From positions 4,769 through 68,768 of the forward strand of contig DCQM01000184.1 in the NCBI GenBank assembly GCA_002323895.1: a stretch of 64,000 bases of DNA. The letters are read 5' to 3'. Below are positions 48,322 through 56,623 of the stretch, one piece after another. The notes beneath the pieces were generated by a model. That model searched no databases. It saw only the letters and a list, made by a program, of their open reading frames with translations, and was not told the origin of the DNA. Source of the DNA: Akkermansiaceae bacterium UBA1518 (lineage in GTDB: Bacteria; Verrucomicrobiota; Verrucomicrobiia; Verrucomicrobiales; Akkermansiaceae). A program made the translations under genes and the position numbers. The stretch's first letter is position 1, and every line of letters begins with the position of its first letter.

Positions 48322-49920
48322 TCACTTTGAGATTGGTCGTCCGAAAATATCGAAAATAGTCCCGACTCCTTTTTTGATTACTTCGGCCCCCTTTTCGATT
48401 GTACCAGCCTCTTCCCCTTTCTCTTTTTCCGAATTACCGCTACCACTCGGATTCAATAAATCGGAAGCTTTACCCAAAGCTATTTCAGCGACACTAAGAA
48501 TCACCCCTTTCTCTTTGAGGACCATTTTGGTAGCCTCACCAATTGGCTTACCTGTAAACTTGAGCGCATACCCTCCAATACCAGGAAGTATCTCAAACAT
48601 CCTCTCCTTGGCTGCGTCAATCAATCGATCACTCAGATCCTCTTGAGGAGCGTCGAGCGTGCCGCTGACTTTAAGCGGAGTCCACAAAAGACCTAAATCA
48701 CCACGCTTAAAAACCTTAGTTTCAGCACCTGGGATATGAGCCAAAGTCCCAGGTGTGATACCAATGCGTAAATCGCCCTTACTAATTTCATTCCCCTCAA
48801 TCTCCATCACGCCCTCGACACGAACTAATCCTTCACTAGACAAGACGATGTTAGCTAACTTGATGTGTTCCCCAACCTTTTCAAAGTCTAGACTTGCCTC
48901 ATTTAGAGACAGGCGACGAAAGCGGGAAGTATTAGCGTAGGCCGAAATTTTATCAAGCAACGGAAGGGCCGTGAGCATCCCATCCCTGATTCTGAGATGA
49001 CCGGTCAATCTAGACTCAGTGTCTGGCTTGCCTATCACTTCGAAGGAAAAATCAAGCGGCCCCATGAGACGCCGTTTCCAATCCTCAGCAATTACTTCTT
49101 GAACCCGAGAACCAGTCACTTCGCCCCGGATCTGCCAAGTTCCGTCCTCGATACCGAAATCCCCTTCCGCGATCATCAAACCATTTTCCAGCACCTCAAA
49201 TTCAGATTCTAGCAAGTAAAAGCGATCACCTGAATACCTGCCCTTGGCCACACGTAGCGTCATCTTTTCTGCAAGTGAAACAGGAGTCAAAATCTCGCCG
49301 CCAACGAGTGTTACATCGTAAACATCCTTCGTTGAACCAGGCCGAATCTTTGCTGAAGCATTCTGCCATTCCCACTCCCCATCGTCCAACTTAGCTGATC
49401 CATTTACGGAAGCGATATCGATTCCTGTTACTTCAAGAGAGTCCGGCAAAAAAGGATCCCAGAAGCTTTTTTCCTCCACTGGACGTTCCTTTATAAGGAT
49501 TTCGCGGTTGGGATCATCTCTAAAGTCACCAGTGAATTCAAGCTCACGAAGGTGAACATTTTCGATACGATAAACCCCGCTCCAAATCGCTCCGATATCG
49601 ACCTCAGCATCGATTCCACTTGCCTTGATATTTTGAAATCCATTCAGCTCCTCAAAGCTAAAGTTATCGGTTCTCACGCTCCAACCATCCCATTCGAAAA
49701 TTGACAACTCAGCCTCGCCGTTAAGTTCATACCCCACCTCATCTCCAAGCATTAATCTGAATTCATCGCTACGAAGGTAGCTTCGCACTGAATTGTAACC
49801 AACGACCAACCCTACTAAAACCGCAAGCGCCACGCCCCCCCCAGCATAATAGACCCTCTTCCGAGACTTCCGACTTTGTGCTTTTCCCGCTCTTGACTTT
49901 CGATTTCTCCTACTGGCCAT
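48322..49920 (-). CDS. AsmA-like envelope protein
   Basis: 532-residue protein with a strongly basic N-terminus, one signal-anchor helix (about 26-44, YYAGGGVALAVLVGLVVGY), and a long beta-rich periplasmic part. It ends in a C-terminal region with the alternating hydrophobic pattern of AsmA-like domains (DLRIGITPGTLAHIPGA, then LGLLWTPLKVSGTLDAP). AsmA-like proteins are thought to bridge inner and outer membranes for lipid transport, and that role is inferred. Together with the SRPBCC gene it may handle lipids. The last 50 residues are Glu/Gly/Lys-rich. Confidence 0.75.
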   Translation of the reverse strand: MASRRNRKSRAGKAQSRKSRKRVYYAGGGVALAVLVGLVVGYNSVRSYLRSDEFRLMLGDEVGYELNGEAELSIFEWDGWSVRTDNFSFEELNGFQNIKASGIDAEVDIGAIWSGVYRIENVHLRELEFTGDFRDDPNREILIKERPVEEKSFWDPFLPDSLEVTGIDIASVNGSAKLDDGEWEWQNASAKIRPGSTKDVYDVTLVGGEILTPVSLAEKMTLRVAKGRYSGDRFYLLESEFEVLENGLMIAEGDFGIEDGTWQIRGEVTGSRVQEVIAEDWKRRLMGPLDFSFEVIGKPDTESRLTGHLRIRDGMLTALPLLDKISAYANTSRFRRLSLNEASLDFEKVGEHIKLANIVLSSEGLVRVEGVMEIEGNEISKGDLRIGITPGTLAHIPGAETKVFKRGDLGLLWTPLKVSGTLDAPQEDLSDRLIDAAKERMFEILPGIGGYALKFTGKPIGEATKMVLKEKGVILSVAEIALGKASDLLNPSGSGNSEKEKGEEAGTIEKGAEVIKKGVGTIFDIFGRPISK

Positions 49921-50055
49921 GGCTTAACACTAACAGCGACTTTGACATAGCCAATCCGACAAAGGTACTTTTTACGCCCGAAAGATTTGACCTATTCCCA
50001 AATTTTTCTAACAAAAATTCAGAATGATCATGAAAAAATGTGCCTTCGGGGTATT

Positions 50056-50850
50056 TTAATAAGCCCGATTATAGCCCTCCACTGCCGAAACGATCGAGCG
50101 GGCCACCGCCGCTTGATAACTCGATGAATTGCAACGGGAACGCTCGTAAGAATTACTGATGAATCCACATTCCACTAAAACAGCGGGGCACAAGGTATCA
50201 TTTAGCACCGAAAACCTTTTGAATTTGTATCCACGATCGCGCACTTTGAGAGTATTAACCAAATGACTCTGGATGGTCTTAGCCAGAAATCTCCCACGCT
50301 TACCGACATAAAAGGTTTCTGCCCCCCTAACTCCCGTGTGAGAAGTCGCATTAAAATGAATACTAATGAAAATACAGTTGCGATATCGGTTTGAAATTTC
50401 TGACCGACGCCGCAGATCAACAAAAACATCGCTACGACGAATCATCGTCACCGGGTATCCCCTACTTTTTAGGGAATTTTCAACCCGACGAGCAACCTTT
50501 AGATTGAGATCCGATTCTCGGACGCCACCCCAGACTGCGCCGCGGTCCTTGCCTCCATGACCGGCATCAATGATGACCCTTAGAGATTTTGGAGTTCTCC
50601 GAACGTTTGCCGCCGGAGAGGCAACCTTACCCGAAGGAATTTTTAAAACCTGCCCCACACCGAGGTTGTTCTTATCCTTAATCCCATTAAACGCCGCAAG
50701 GCGATCTATGGAGACTCCATATTTTAGCGCGATACGATAGAGATTCTCAGCCTTCTTCACTTTGTGGGTCAGCCCCATTGCCAAACCGCATGTAAATACA
50801 GCGACAAAAACGCCGAATAGATACTTCTTAAAAAAGACACCACTAAACAT
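50056..50850 (-). CDS. N-acetylmuramoyl-L-alanine amidase with LysM domain
   Basis: Cell-wall hydrolase that cleaves the stem peptide from muramic acid. The 264 residues comprise a signal or anchor helix, one LysM peptidoglycan-binding domain (HKVKKAENLYRIALKYGV, with QVLKIPSG at its end), and an Amidase_3 zinc domain: IIDAGHGGKDRGA (His ligand), RESDLNL (Glu ligand), ISIHFNA (His ligand) and LVECGFISN (catalytic Glu). The ATG at 50850 is preferred over a GTG at 50865. It lies 76 bp downstream of pssA on the same strand. Confidence 0.93.
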   Translation of the reverse strand: MFSGVFFKKYLFGVFVAVFTCGLAMGLTHKVKKAENLYRIALKYGVSIDRLAAFNGIKDKNNLGVGQVLKIPSGKVASPAANVRRTPKSLRVIIDAGHGGKDRGAVWGGVRESDLNLKVARRVENSLKSRGYPVTMIRRSDVFVDLRRRSEISNRYRNCIFISIHFNATSHTGVRGAETFYVGKRGRFLAKTIQSHLVNTLKVRDRGYKFKRFSVLNDTLCPAVLVECGFISNSYERSRCNSSSYQAAVARSIVSAVEGYNRAY

Positions 50851-50926
50851 AAAAGATGAAAACACTTATTCTCATTTAACAGTCAAGTCAACTAAGTTTT
50901 TAGAAAACCTTAATAGTCTTAATAAG

Positions 50927-51724
50927 TTAACCTTTAGCCTTTTTCTTCCTTCCAAGGAATAGCGGGAGCACCAAATAAACCACAAAAATAGCGGCTGGCG
51001 TATAGATAGTCCACTTCACGATGAGCCCCAAAAGGAGCGCAAACCCCAAAAGACTCCAAACATTCGCCTTAGTCTTTAAATCAATCTTTTTAAAACTTGG
51101 ATAGCGAACATTACTTACCATCAAAACCGAAACACCGAGTATCATCCCGGCTAAAACGAAAGACCAAAGCCCCAACGATCGGTCATTTTCAGCCAAGCTT
51201 ATCATAACAAAGGTGAGCGAAGCAATAAATCCCGCGGCCATTGGAATAGGAATCCCCCGAAAGTCCCCACTAGTGGATCCAATTCGAGCGAGACAATTAA
51301 ATCGCGCTAACCTGATCCCACCGCAAAGCAGGTAGATAAAGGCAATCGCCCATGTCAAGCCACGCTCTTTAGTGCCATTGGGATCGAAGATCTCAGGTAG
51401 CTGTAAATCGGCGAGAACGGCCCGAGACACTAACATTGCGGGCGCAAGCCCGAACGATACCATATCAGCAAGAGAATCAAACTCCTGACCAAAAGGAGAT
51501 TCCTGCCCACCAAGCCGGGCCAACCGACCGTCAAGTAAATCAAAAAAACACGATCCAAATATATAAAGCATCGCCGTTTGGTAATAATCCTTCGCCCCAA
51601 GCAGATCGTCAGCCTGCATCCCTTTGAAAATCGTCAAGATCGCTAAGAATCCGCACAAAAGATTACCGGCCGTCATTAAATTCGGCAGGAGATAAATTTT
51701 AGGTTCTTGGTCTTCTTGTCCCAT
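50927..51724 (-). CDS. pssA: CDP-diacylglycerol-serine O-phosphatidyltransferase
   Basis: Integral membrane enzyme that makes phosphatidylserine, the precursor of phosphatidylethanolamine. It has 265 residues with about seven or eight membrane helices. The CDP-alcohol phosphotransferase signature is complete as DLLDGRLARLGG, then GQEFDSLADMVSFG (D-G-x2-A-R-x8-G-x3-D-x3-D). It begins PNLMTAGNLLCGF, as in the PssA branch. ATG 51724 or an in-frame ATG at 51736 could be the start. No psd gene is adjacent. Confidence 0.93.
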   Translation of the reverse strand: MGQEDQEPKIYLLPNLMTAGNLLCGFLAILTIFKGMQADDLLGAKDYYQTAMLYIFGSCFFDLLDGRLARLGGQESPFGQEFDSLADMVSFGLAPAMLVSRAVLADLQLPEIFDPNGTKERGLTWAIAFIYLLCGGIRLARFNCLARIGSTSGDFRGIPIPMAAGFIASLTFVMISLAENDRSLGLWSFVLAGMILGVSVLMVSNVRYPSFKKIDLKTKANVWSLLGFALLLGLIVKWTIYTPAAIFVVYLVLPLFLGRKKKAKG

Positions 51725-51819
51725 GAGTCGTTGCACCTTCTAAACTGTCAAAGGTCTTAGGTCTTGGAAAGTCTCAACTCACCTCTTTCCCCCAACAGAT
51801 TATCTGTCATCTTTTGGCT

Positions 51820-52365
51820 ATGCCGACTGAGCTTCACGCCGACCTTTCTATGAAATCTCTCCTAGATCAATATCCGGGGGCACGGAGAGCACTTTTCTCC
51901 GCCTTTCATATTGGAGGGTGCCAATCCTGCGCCTATGAACTCGACGAAACGCTCGAGGAGGTTTGCAAAAGTCATAGCATCGATTTGGACGCCGCTCTAA
52001 GCTGCCTAGCCGAAAGTCAAAAACACGACGCAAGTATGTTGATTTCGCCCACCGAACTAAAAGCCCTACTTCATAAAATGGAGTCATTTATTCTACTAGA
52101 TACCCGCACTCGCGAAGAATTTGAGGCGATCACTCTACCAGGCGCACAATTAATGACTCAAGAGCTACAAACTAGCTTGTTTGCTGAGAAGAACGATCAT
52201 CAGAGAGTGGTTCTATTCGACCATCAAGGTCGGAATATACTAGATCATTGCGCGTGGTTCCGGGGACACGGTCTACCTAACACCTTCGGAGTTGATGGGG
52301 GCATTGATCGCTACGCCAAGGAAGCTGACTCCACAATTCCCCGCTATCGATTAGAAATGGACTAG
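51820..52365 (+). CDS. CxxC-type N-terminal domain fused to a degenerate rhodanese domain
   Basis: 181 residues from ATG 51820. Residues 1-65 resemble the small DUF1858-like helical domain and carry a GGCQSC pair (Cys34, Cys37). Residues about 75-175 are rhodanese-like (LLDTRTREEFEAITLPGAQLM, then HGLPNTFGVDGGIDRY). The active-site loop reads LFDHQGRNILDH where active rhodaneses have Cys at the loop start, so the nucleophile is replaced by Asp and sulfur transfer there is unlikely. A redox or binding role for the CxxC is conceivable. It diverges from pssA and stands alone. Confidence 0.75.
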   Translation: MPTELHADLSMKSLLDQYPGARRALFSAFHIGGCQSCAYELDETLEEVCKSHSIDLDAALSCLAESQKHDASMLISPTELKALLHKMESFILLDTRTREEFEAITLPGAQLMTQELQTSLFAEKNDHQRVVLFDHQGRNILDHCAWFRGHGLPNTFGVDGGIDRYAKEADSTIPRYRLEMD

Positions 52366-52419
52366 GAGCTCTCCACCACCGCCTAGATCCTTCAGAAGGT
52401 TTCGAGATCCACGAGTTCG

Positions 52420-53430
52420 TTACTCCCCATTTTTCTGGGGAATCTCTTTGCCACCTTCCCCCTGTTCCTGGAGAAAATTCCCATTAAACCTCAAGCGGAA
52501 TCCATTTTCATCACCACTACTATCAATTCGTTCAACCCGCTCGCGATATTCTTCAGGCACGGCCGCCTTGTCGATATCGTTATCGTAAGGCCCTTCAAAA
52601 AGAAGTTTTCCCTCTTTGTCGCGGATCGAAAGCTCCCGCTGACCATCGGTCATCTTCATTTCTATCGAACCCTCTTCGTCAACAAACTTCATTGAGCCGA
52701 TCCCACGAAACCCTAGTTTCAAATCCTTCTCCTCGAGCATATTCCCACCGAGGTTGAATTTAAATTGCTTAAACCCGGCCCCATCGTTCCCAAGAGCCTT
52801 CTCTAGCTGCTTCATCATCTCTTTCTGCAACTTGTCATCGCCAAGGCCACCTAAAGCATTCTCAAGCTGCTGGTTAAGTAAGCGATTCATATCGGCTGCA
52901 GGATTAGGAATGATCGCTTGAAGAGGTAGATCCTGAATTTCAGGAGCTTCGCCGAGCGTTACCTTTTGCTCGATTTCCTTTCCCCGACGAACAATTTTTA
53001 GCGTCACCTCATCACCAGGGTTGTAGCTGGTGATCACGTTTCGAAGTGAGTCCTGGTCAGTGAGGCTTTTACCGTCAACAGAAACAATAACATCCAATCG
53101 CTTGAGACCAGCGAGACCGGCAGGACTGGTGGGCTTTACCGTACTGAGAAGGAGCCCCCCTTCAAGTTCAAGGTGCGAACGAAGGGCTTCGCTTGATTCG
53201 TCCCCACGAACCCCAAGATAAGCAACCTTATTAACTGGTATTGGCTTTGGAGCGACTTTAGCATCTATATCCCCTTTCTGATCCTCTCTGAGAATGCCCC
53301 CCTTGGGTTGGGCTGGTATTTTTTCATTACTGCCGCCTCCATCTGGGCGCTCAATCGCCGGGAGATCGAGAAACGGGCCAAAGAGAGCAGCCAGTGCGAT
53401 TATCGTAATTTTAATGTCAGGACCCATCAT
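52420..53430 (-). CDS. Secreted PDZ-domain protein
   Basis: 336-residue protein with an N-terminal signal peptide (about 1-25) and a single PDZ domain (about 70-165: YLGVRGDESSEALRSHLE, then SPAGLAGLKRLDVIVSVDGK). The C-terminal part is charged, with repeated short beta-like strands and no protease domain. It is not a DegP-type enzyme, since no trypsin-like region precedes the PDZ. It is the last gene of the cluster with the sigma factor and the membrane anti-sigma-like protein, which suggests a role in envelope stress sensing, an inference from context. Confidence 0.78.
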   Translation of the reverse strand: MMGPDIKITIIALAALFGPFLDLPAIERPDGGGSNEKIPAQPKGGILREDQKGDIDAKVAPKPIPVNKVAYLGVRGDESSEALRSHLELEGGLLLSTVKPTSPAGLAGLKRLDVIVSVDGKSLTDQDSLRNVITSYNPGDEVTLKIVRRGKEIEQKVTLGEAPEIQDLPLQAIIPNPAADMNRLLNQQLENALGGLGDDKLQKEMMKQLEKALGNDGAGFKQFKFNLGGNMLEEKDLKLGFRGIGSMKFVDEEGSIEMKMTDGQRELSIRDKEGKLLFEGPYDNDIDKAAVPEEYRERVERIDSSGDENGFRLRFNGNFLQEQGEGGKEIPQKNGE

Positions 53431-53464
53431 TTGGAGTTTTAGCGGTTTGGCTCAAATAATTTGT

Positions 53465-54121
53465 TTAATCGAATTTAACTGGAGTAAAAGTCACTTCTCT
53501 TTTGGGCTGCTCAATTATTAACTTTTCACCACGCTCATTGACGAACTGAAGTTTATTATTAACGTGAACCTCCAGACAACGGAGGGGTTGCCCGCCTTTG
53601 GTCCAAACCACTCCATGATCTTTTGCCGAAACTACCGAAGCACGGGCATTCTTCGGAATAAAAACAACCGGTGTCGTAAGCCCGTTAGTGAGATCCGGGA
53701 TCCGCTCCGCAACCCGATCAGGTTCATAAAAAATATTACTCGAAAAAATTGCTACCACTGCGCCAAGAATAGCGACCGCTGCCACTGAACGAATGCCAGA
53801 AAACGACGATTTCCCCCTTTTAACACCCCGGCTAATCTCCACAATTTTCTCATCGACCGGAACTTCCTCATGCCAACGCGACATCGCGTCATCCAGCCTG
53901 GAAATCAAATTTTCCGGAACCCCGTAAGGAACAAGTCTCCGGAGGCCCTCTTCAAGATCCGAAAGATCAGTATCTAACGCAGCAACTATTATCTTTTCAC
54001 TTGAAGGGGATATTTCATTTGCCGCATCTGACATCGCATCATCTAGCTGATCAAGCAGAGAGTCTTGCAATGGAATCGGAACCAGTTTCTTGAGTTCGTT
54101 TTCTAGGGTGATGGAGTCCAT
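53465..54121 (-). CDS. Membrane protein, probable anti-sigma factor, with internal duplication
   Basis: 218 residues with one transmembrane helix (about 108-131, IRSVAAVAILGAVVAIFSSNIF). The cytoplasmic N-terminus contains two copies of a 28-residue motif (residues 6-33 and 56-83, exactly 50 apart): LExxLxxLVPxxxxxxLLxxLDDAMS. The periplasmic C-terminus is beta-rich. The position just after an ECF sigma gene and the single-pass topology suggest an anti-sigma factor, although no standard zinc-anti-sigma HxxxCxxC motif is present. Confidence 0.6.
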   Translation of the reverse strand: MDSITLENELKKLVPIPLQDSLLDQLDDAMSDAANEISPSSEKIIVAALDTDLSDLEEGLRRLVPYGVPENLISRLDDAMSRWHEEVPVDEKIVEISRGVKRGKSSFSGIRSVAAVAILGAVVAIFSSNIFYEPDRVAERIPDLTNGLTTPVVFIPKNARASVVSAKDHGVVWTKGGQPLRCLEVHVNNKLQFVNERGEKLIIEQPKREVTFTPVKFD

Positions 54122-54179
54122 ATCCTTAAAGTTATCTTAATCGAAGAACTGTTAGTTTTTACGTGTTCCAATAAGCTTC

Positions 54180-54743
54180 TTAAATATCGTCATTTAAGCG
54201 TGCCGTAGCGAGTTGTTTCCTAAGAGCCTCTATTCCGTATCGATATCTTGAAGCCGCCGTGTTGAGTGAAATTTCTAGGACTTCTCCGATCTCCGCAAAG
54301 GTCCGTTCACCCCAAAGCTTCATGCTAATCACTTCAGAAAACTTCGTGGGAAGTGTCTTCATTCCCTCAATAAGAATCTGGCGGGTTTCCTCCTGACTCG
54401 TTCCTCCCTCGAAAAGAGGCATCTCAATGTCACGCCCAAGAGAGCGATCATCCTTGATGACATTTTCCTCACGCTTTCTTCGTCGATCATCTTTCCGACC
54501 CAGGTCGATTGCCTCCCGACGAATTTGAGTGTAAATGAAGGCGATCCAAGCATCCTGACCCCCTACAAACGAGCCCTCCTCGACCTTGCGAGCCAATTTC
54601 ACAAGAGCATCCTGTAAAACATCCTCAGCATCCGCAATACTTCGGGTCTGCTGCCTTGCAAACAACAGAAACTTTGAACCGTGCTTTTCAAGCCACGGAC
54701 GAAACTGTGATGAGTTCTTGTTTTGCTGGGGTGCCAAATTCAC
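54180..54743 (-). CDS. RNA polymerase sigma factor, ECF type
   Basis: 187-residue group 4 sigma factor. Region 2 is recognisable (ARQQTRSIADAEDVLQDALVKLAR), and region 4 has the helix-turn-helix LWGERTFAEIGEVLEISLNTAASRYRYG. A charged linker (about 90-125) separates them. No ATG is available; GTG 54743 is a plausible start, while TTG 54776 would add 11 residues. Genes for a membrane anti-sigma-like protein and a PDZ protein follow on the same strand, as usual for envelope-responsive ECF systems. Confidence 0.9.
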   Translation of the reverse strand: MNLAPQQNKNSSQFRPWLEKHGSKFLLFARQQTRSIADAEDVLQDALVKLARKVEEGSFVGGQDAWIAFIYTQIRREAIDLGRKDDRRRKREENVIKDDRSLGRDIEMPLFEGGTSQEETRQILIEGMKTLPTKFSEVISMKLWGERTFAEIGEVLEISLNTAASRYRYGIEALRKQLATARLNDDI

Positions 54744-54843
54744 GCTTTTTAGTAACCTAAAGTAAGAGCGTTGCAAATTGGAGGAATTGTTTCAATTAAC
54801 TGAATTTTTGTAAAAAGATGTCCACTGTCGCAAAAAGCATAAC

Positions 54844-56061
54844 CTAGGCTGGAACTAACTCTCCAGGCGATTTCTCGCAAAGGGCCTTCATCACATAAGC
54901 GCTAGGTCGAAAGTTTTCGATAACCACCTCACTACGATCTCCCCAGCTCAACCGTACTTCTTTCACGTTGAAGTTTGGTGTCTTGTGAGGTGCGAACAAA
55001 ATATCATCATGAGTGCTATTCTCATGCTTTTTGAACATCTCAGGAATAATATCTCCACCCAAATGGTCATCACGACCTGTCGCAAGATGACAAGTCCCAA
55101 GGACTTTCTCGTCCTGAATATCCTGATATGAGACCGGCAAAACCTGCGTGCCAAATCCAAGCTCACCCAGAGTTCCAGTCATCGGATCATCAACAAGGCG
55201 AGCGTTGTGCTCGTCAATCGTGGCTTGACTACCTTCGATAAGGGTAGATTTCACAACATCACGATCCACCACATCTAATACCCCAAGGGTCCCGTCTTCA
55301 TACTTCATCGGGAACTTTCCTCGAGCGTCCTGAGGGACAAAATAAACTTCACCCGCCGGAAGATTAGCGATGTCGGGTTTTGTTCCGCGACACAGACCAT
55401 GTGACTTCTGCGCCTCCTGTCCGCCGAGGCCCAGCCACGCTGTAAGGATCTCACCATCTTCGAGTTCAAAATCGATCTCCACCGACTCGGCGCCGGTAAG
55501 AGCTGCACGCATTTTTTCGGCATCGTCGGAAACTTCTTGGTAATTTACCGCGAGACCTGAATTTAAAATGATGTCGTTCATTCCGTGCATTGTTGCCCCA
55601 CGAAAGTTGAATTGCTTACACTTGGAAGTCAGAGGAGCTGTCGCAGACCATGTGGAAATACAAAGAACAATATCGTATCTAGAATAAATGTCGTGATCCA
55701 ATGAGAGCTGATTTCCATCCGTATCCCAGACTTCGTCGCTTAGATCGAGGTTTGAACCATAGGTATGTTTATAAGCAAACATCTCGCCCCCGCTCATGCC
55801 TAATTCCTCAAGCACCCCACTCTGAAGTCTCTCATAAAAATAATGATATGCGTTGTTCTGCACCTCAAACTCATCGTGATCACGAAACGCGAAATCTTTA
55901 ATCCACATCAGAGGAGATTCGAAGTCCACTAAGATGCAAATACGGCAACCTTGAGTCGGAGCAAAAACAGTATCCAGCAGCTGGCTTAAATCAAACTTAG
56001 GGAAAACGCGCTTTTCGGGATTCAAGAGGATTTCTTCTTCTAAATAAGTTGGTTTGCTCAT
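54844..56061 (-). CDS. M29-like metallopeptidase (aminopeptidase T family)
   Basis: 405-residue cytoplasmic protein. The C-terminal half resembles the thermophilic metalloprotease/M29 family: GTLGELGFGT followed by VLGTCHLATGRDDHLGG and a final acidic VKEVRLSWGDR segment. The N-terminal region includes ILVDFESPLMW and does not show a distinct known domain. The peptidase assignment is by distant similarity, so activity is uncertain. It is the third gene of a leftward cluster with a flavoprotein reductase gene and the bifunctional nuclease gene. Confidence 0.65.
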   Translation of the reverse strand: MSKPTYLEEEILLNPEKRVFPKFDLSQLLDTVFAPTQGCRICILVDFESPLMWIKDFAFRDHDEFEVQNNAYHYFYERLQSGVLEELGMSGGEMFAYKHTYGSNLDLSDEVWDTDGNQLSLDHDIYSRYDIVLCISTWSATAPLTSKCKQFNFRGATMHGMNDIILNSGLAVNYQEVSDDAEKMRAALTGAESVEIDFELEDGEILTAWLGLGGQEAQKSHGLCRGTKPDIANLPAGEVYFVPQDARGKFPMKYEDGTLGVLDVVDRDVVKSTLIEGSQATIDEHNARLVDDPMTGTLGELGFGTQVLPVSYQDIQDEKVLGTCHLATGRDDHLGGDIIPEMFKKHENSTHDDILFAPHKTPNFNVKEVRLSWGDRSEVVIENFRPSAYVMKALCEKSPGELVPA

Positions 56062-56114
56062 CAGTTGAAGTTTAAAGCCCCTTATTAGTCTCGCAAGTGA
56101 TCTTTTAAACTCAG

Positions 56115-56579
56115 CTAGACTCCGAAACCCTCGGGCGGGTTCTCCTGATTTCTTAAGCTATCGAGAGTTTCGCTCATGTCCTCTAGGTTTTCCCAAACAT
56201 CTGGGACTACAAAAACCGGTGCCTCATGCCTCACCGCAAGGGCAAGACAATCACTTGGACGAGCGTCAAGCTCCACGATTTTTTTTTCCATGATCTCGTT
56301 CTCAGCCTTGATGATTAAGCGTGCGAAAAAGACCTCCCCTTCCTGCTTCACAATAGTGGTGTGAAGGACCTCTGCACCAAACGCATCGAGCGTTTGCGAA
56401 AAAAGATCATGCGAGAGAGGGCGCGGGGGAATCGTCCCAGCTAAAACCGCGTTAATCGAAGCTCCGATCGCTGGATCGATATAAAAAACGATAACTTTCG
56501 TGCCGTCGCCCAAAAACACAGCGCATCCCGCCGGGGTCGGCAGAAGCGCAACAGGTTCGACACGCACCAATCCACTCAT
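56115..56579 (-). CDS. Bifunctional nuclease (BFN/DUF151) domain protein
   Basis: 154-residue cytoplasmic protein of the BFN/DUF151 family. Signature elements are PTPAGCAVFLGDG, FYIDPAIGASI, RPLSHDLFSQTLDAFG and LDARPSDCLALAVRHEAPVF. Plant and Thermotoga members have been reported as nucleases or fold studies; the bacterial role is not settled. It lies 44 nt after the flavoprotein reductase gene and 53 nt before the M29-like gene, on the same strand. Confidence 0.9.
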   Translation of the reverse strand: MSGLVRVEPVALLPTPAGCAVFLGDGTKVIVFYIDPAIGASINAVLAGTIPPRPLSHDLFSQTLDAFGAEVLHTTIVKQEGEVFFARLIIKAENEIMEKKIVELDARPSDCLALAVRHEAPVFVVPDVWENLEDMSETLDSLRNQENPPEGFGV

Positions 56580-56623
56580 ACCCCAAGTCTTAACCCTCCG
56601 TTTTAAAAAACCAGCATCGACTT

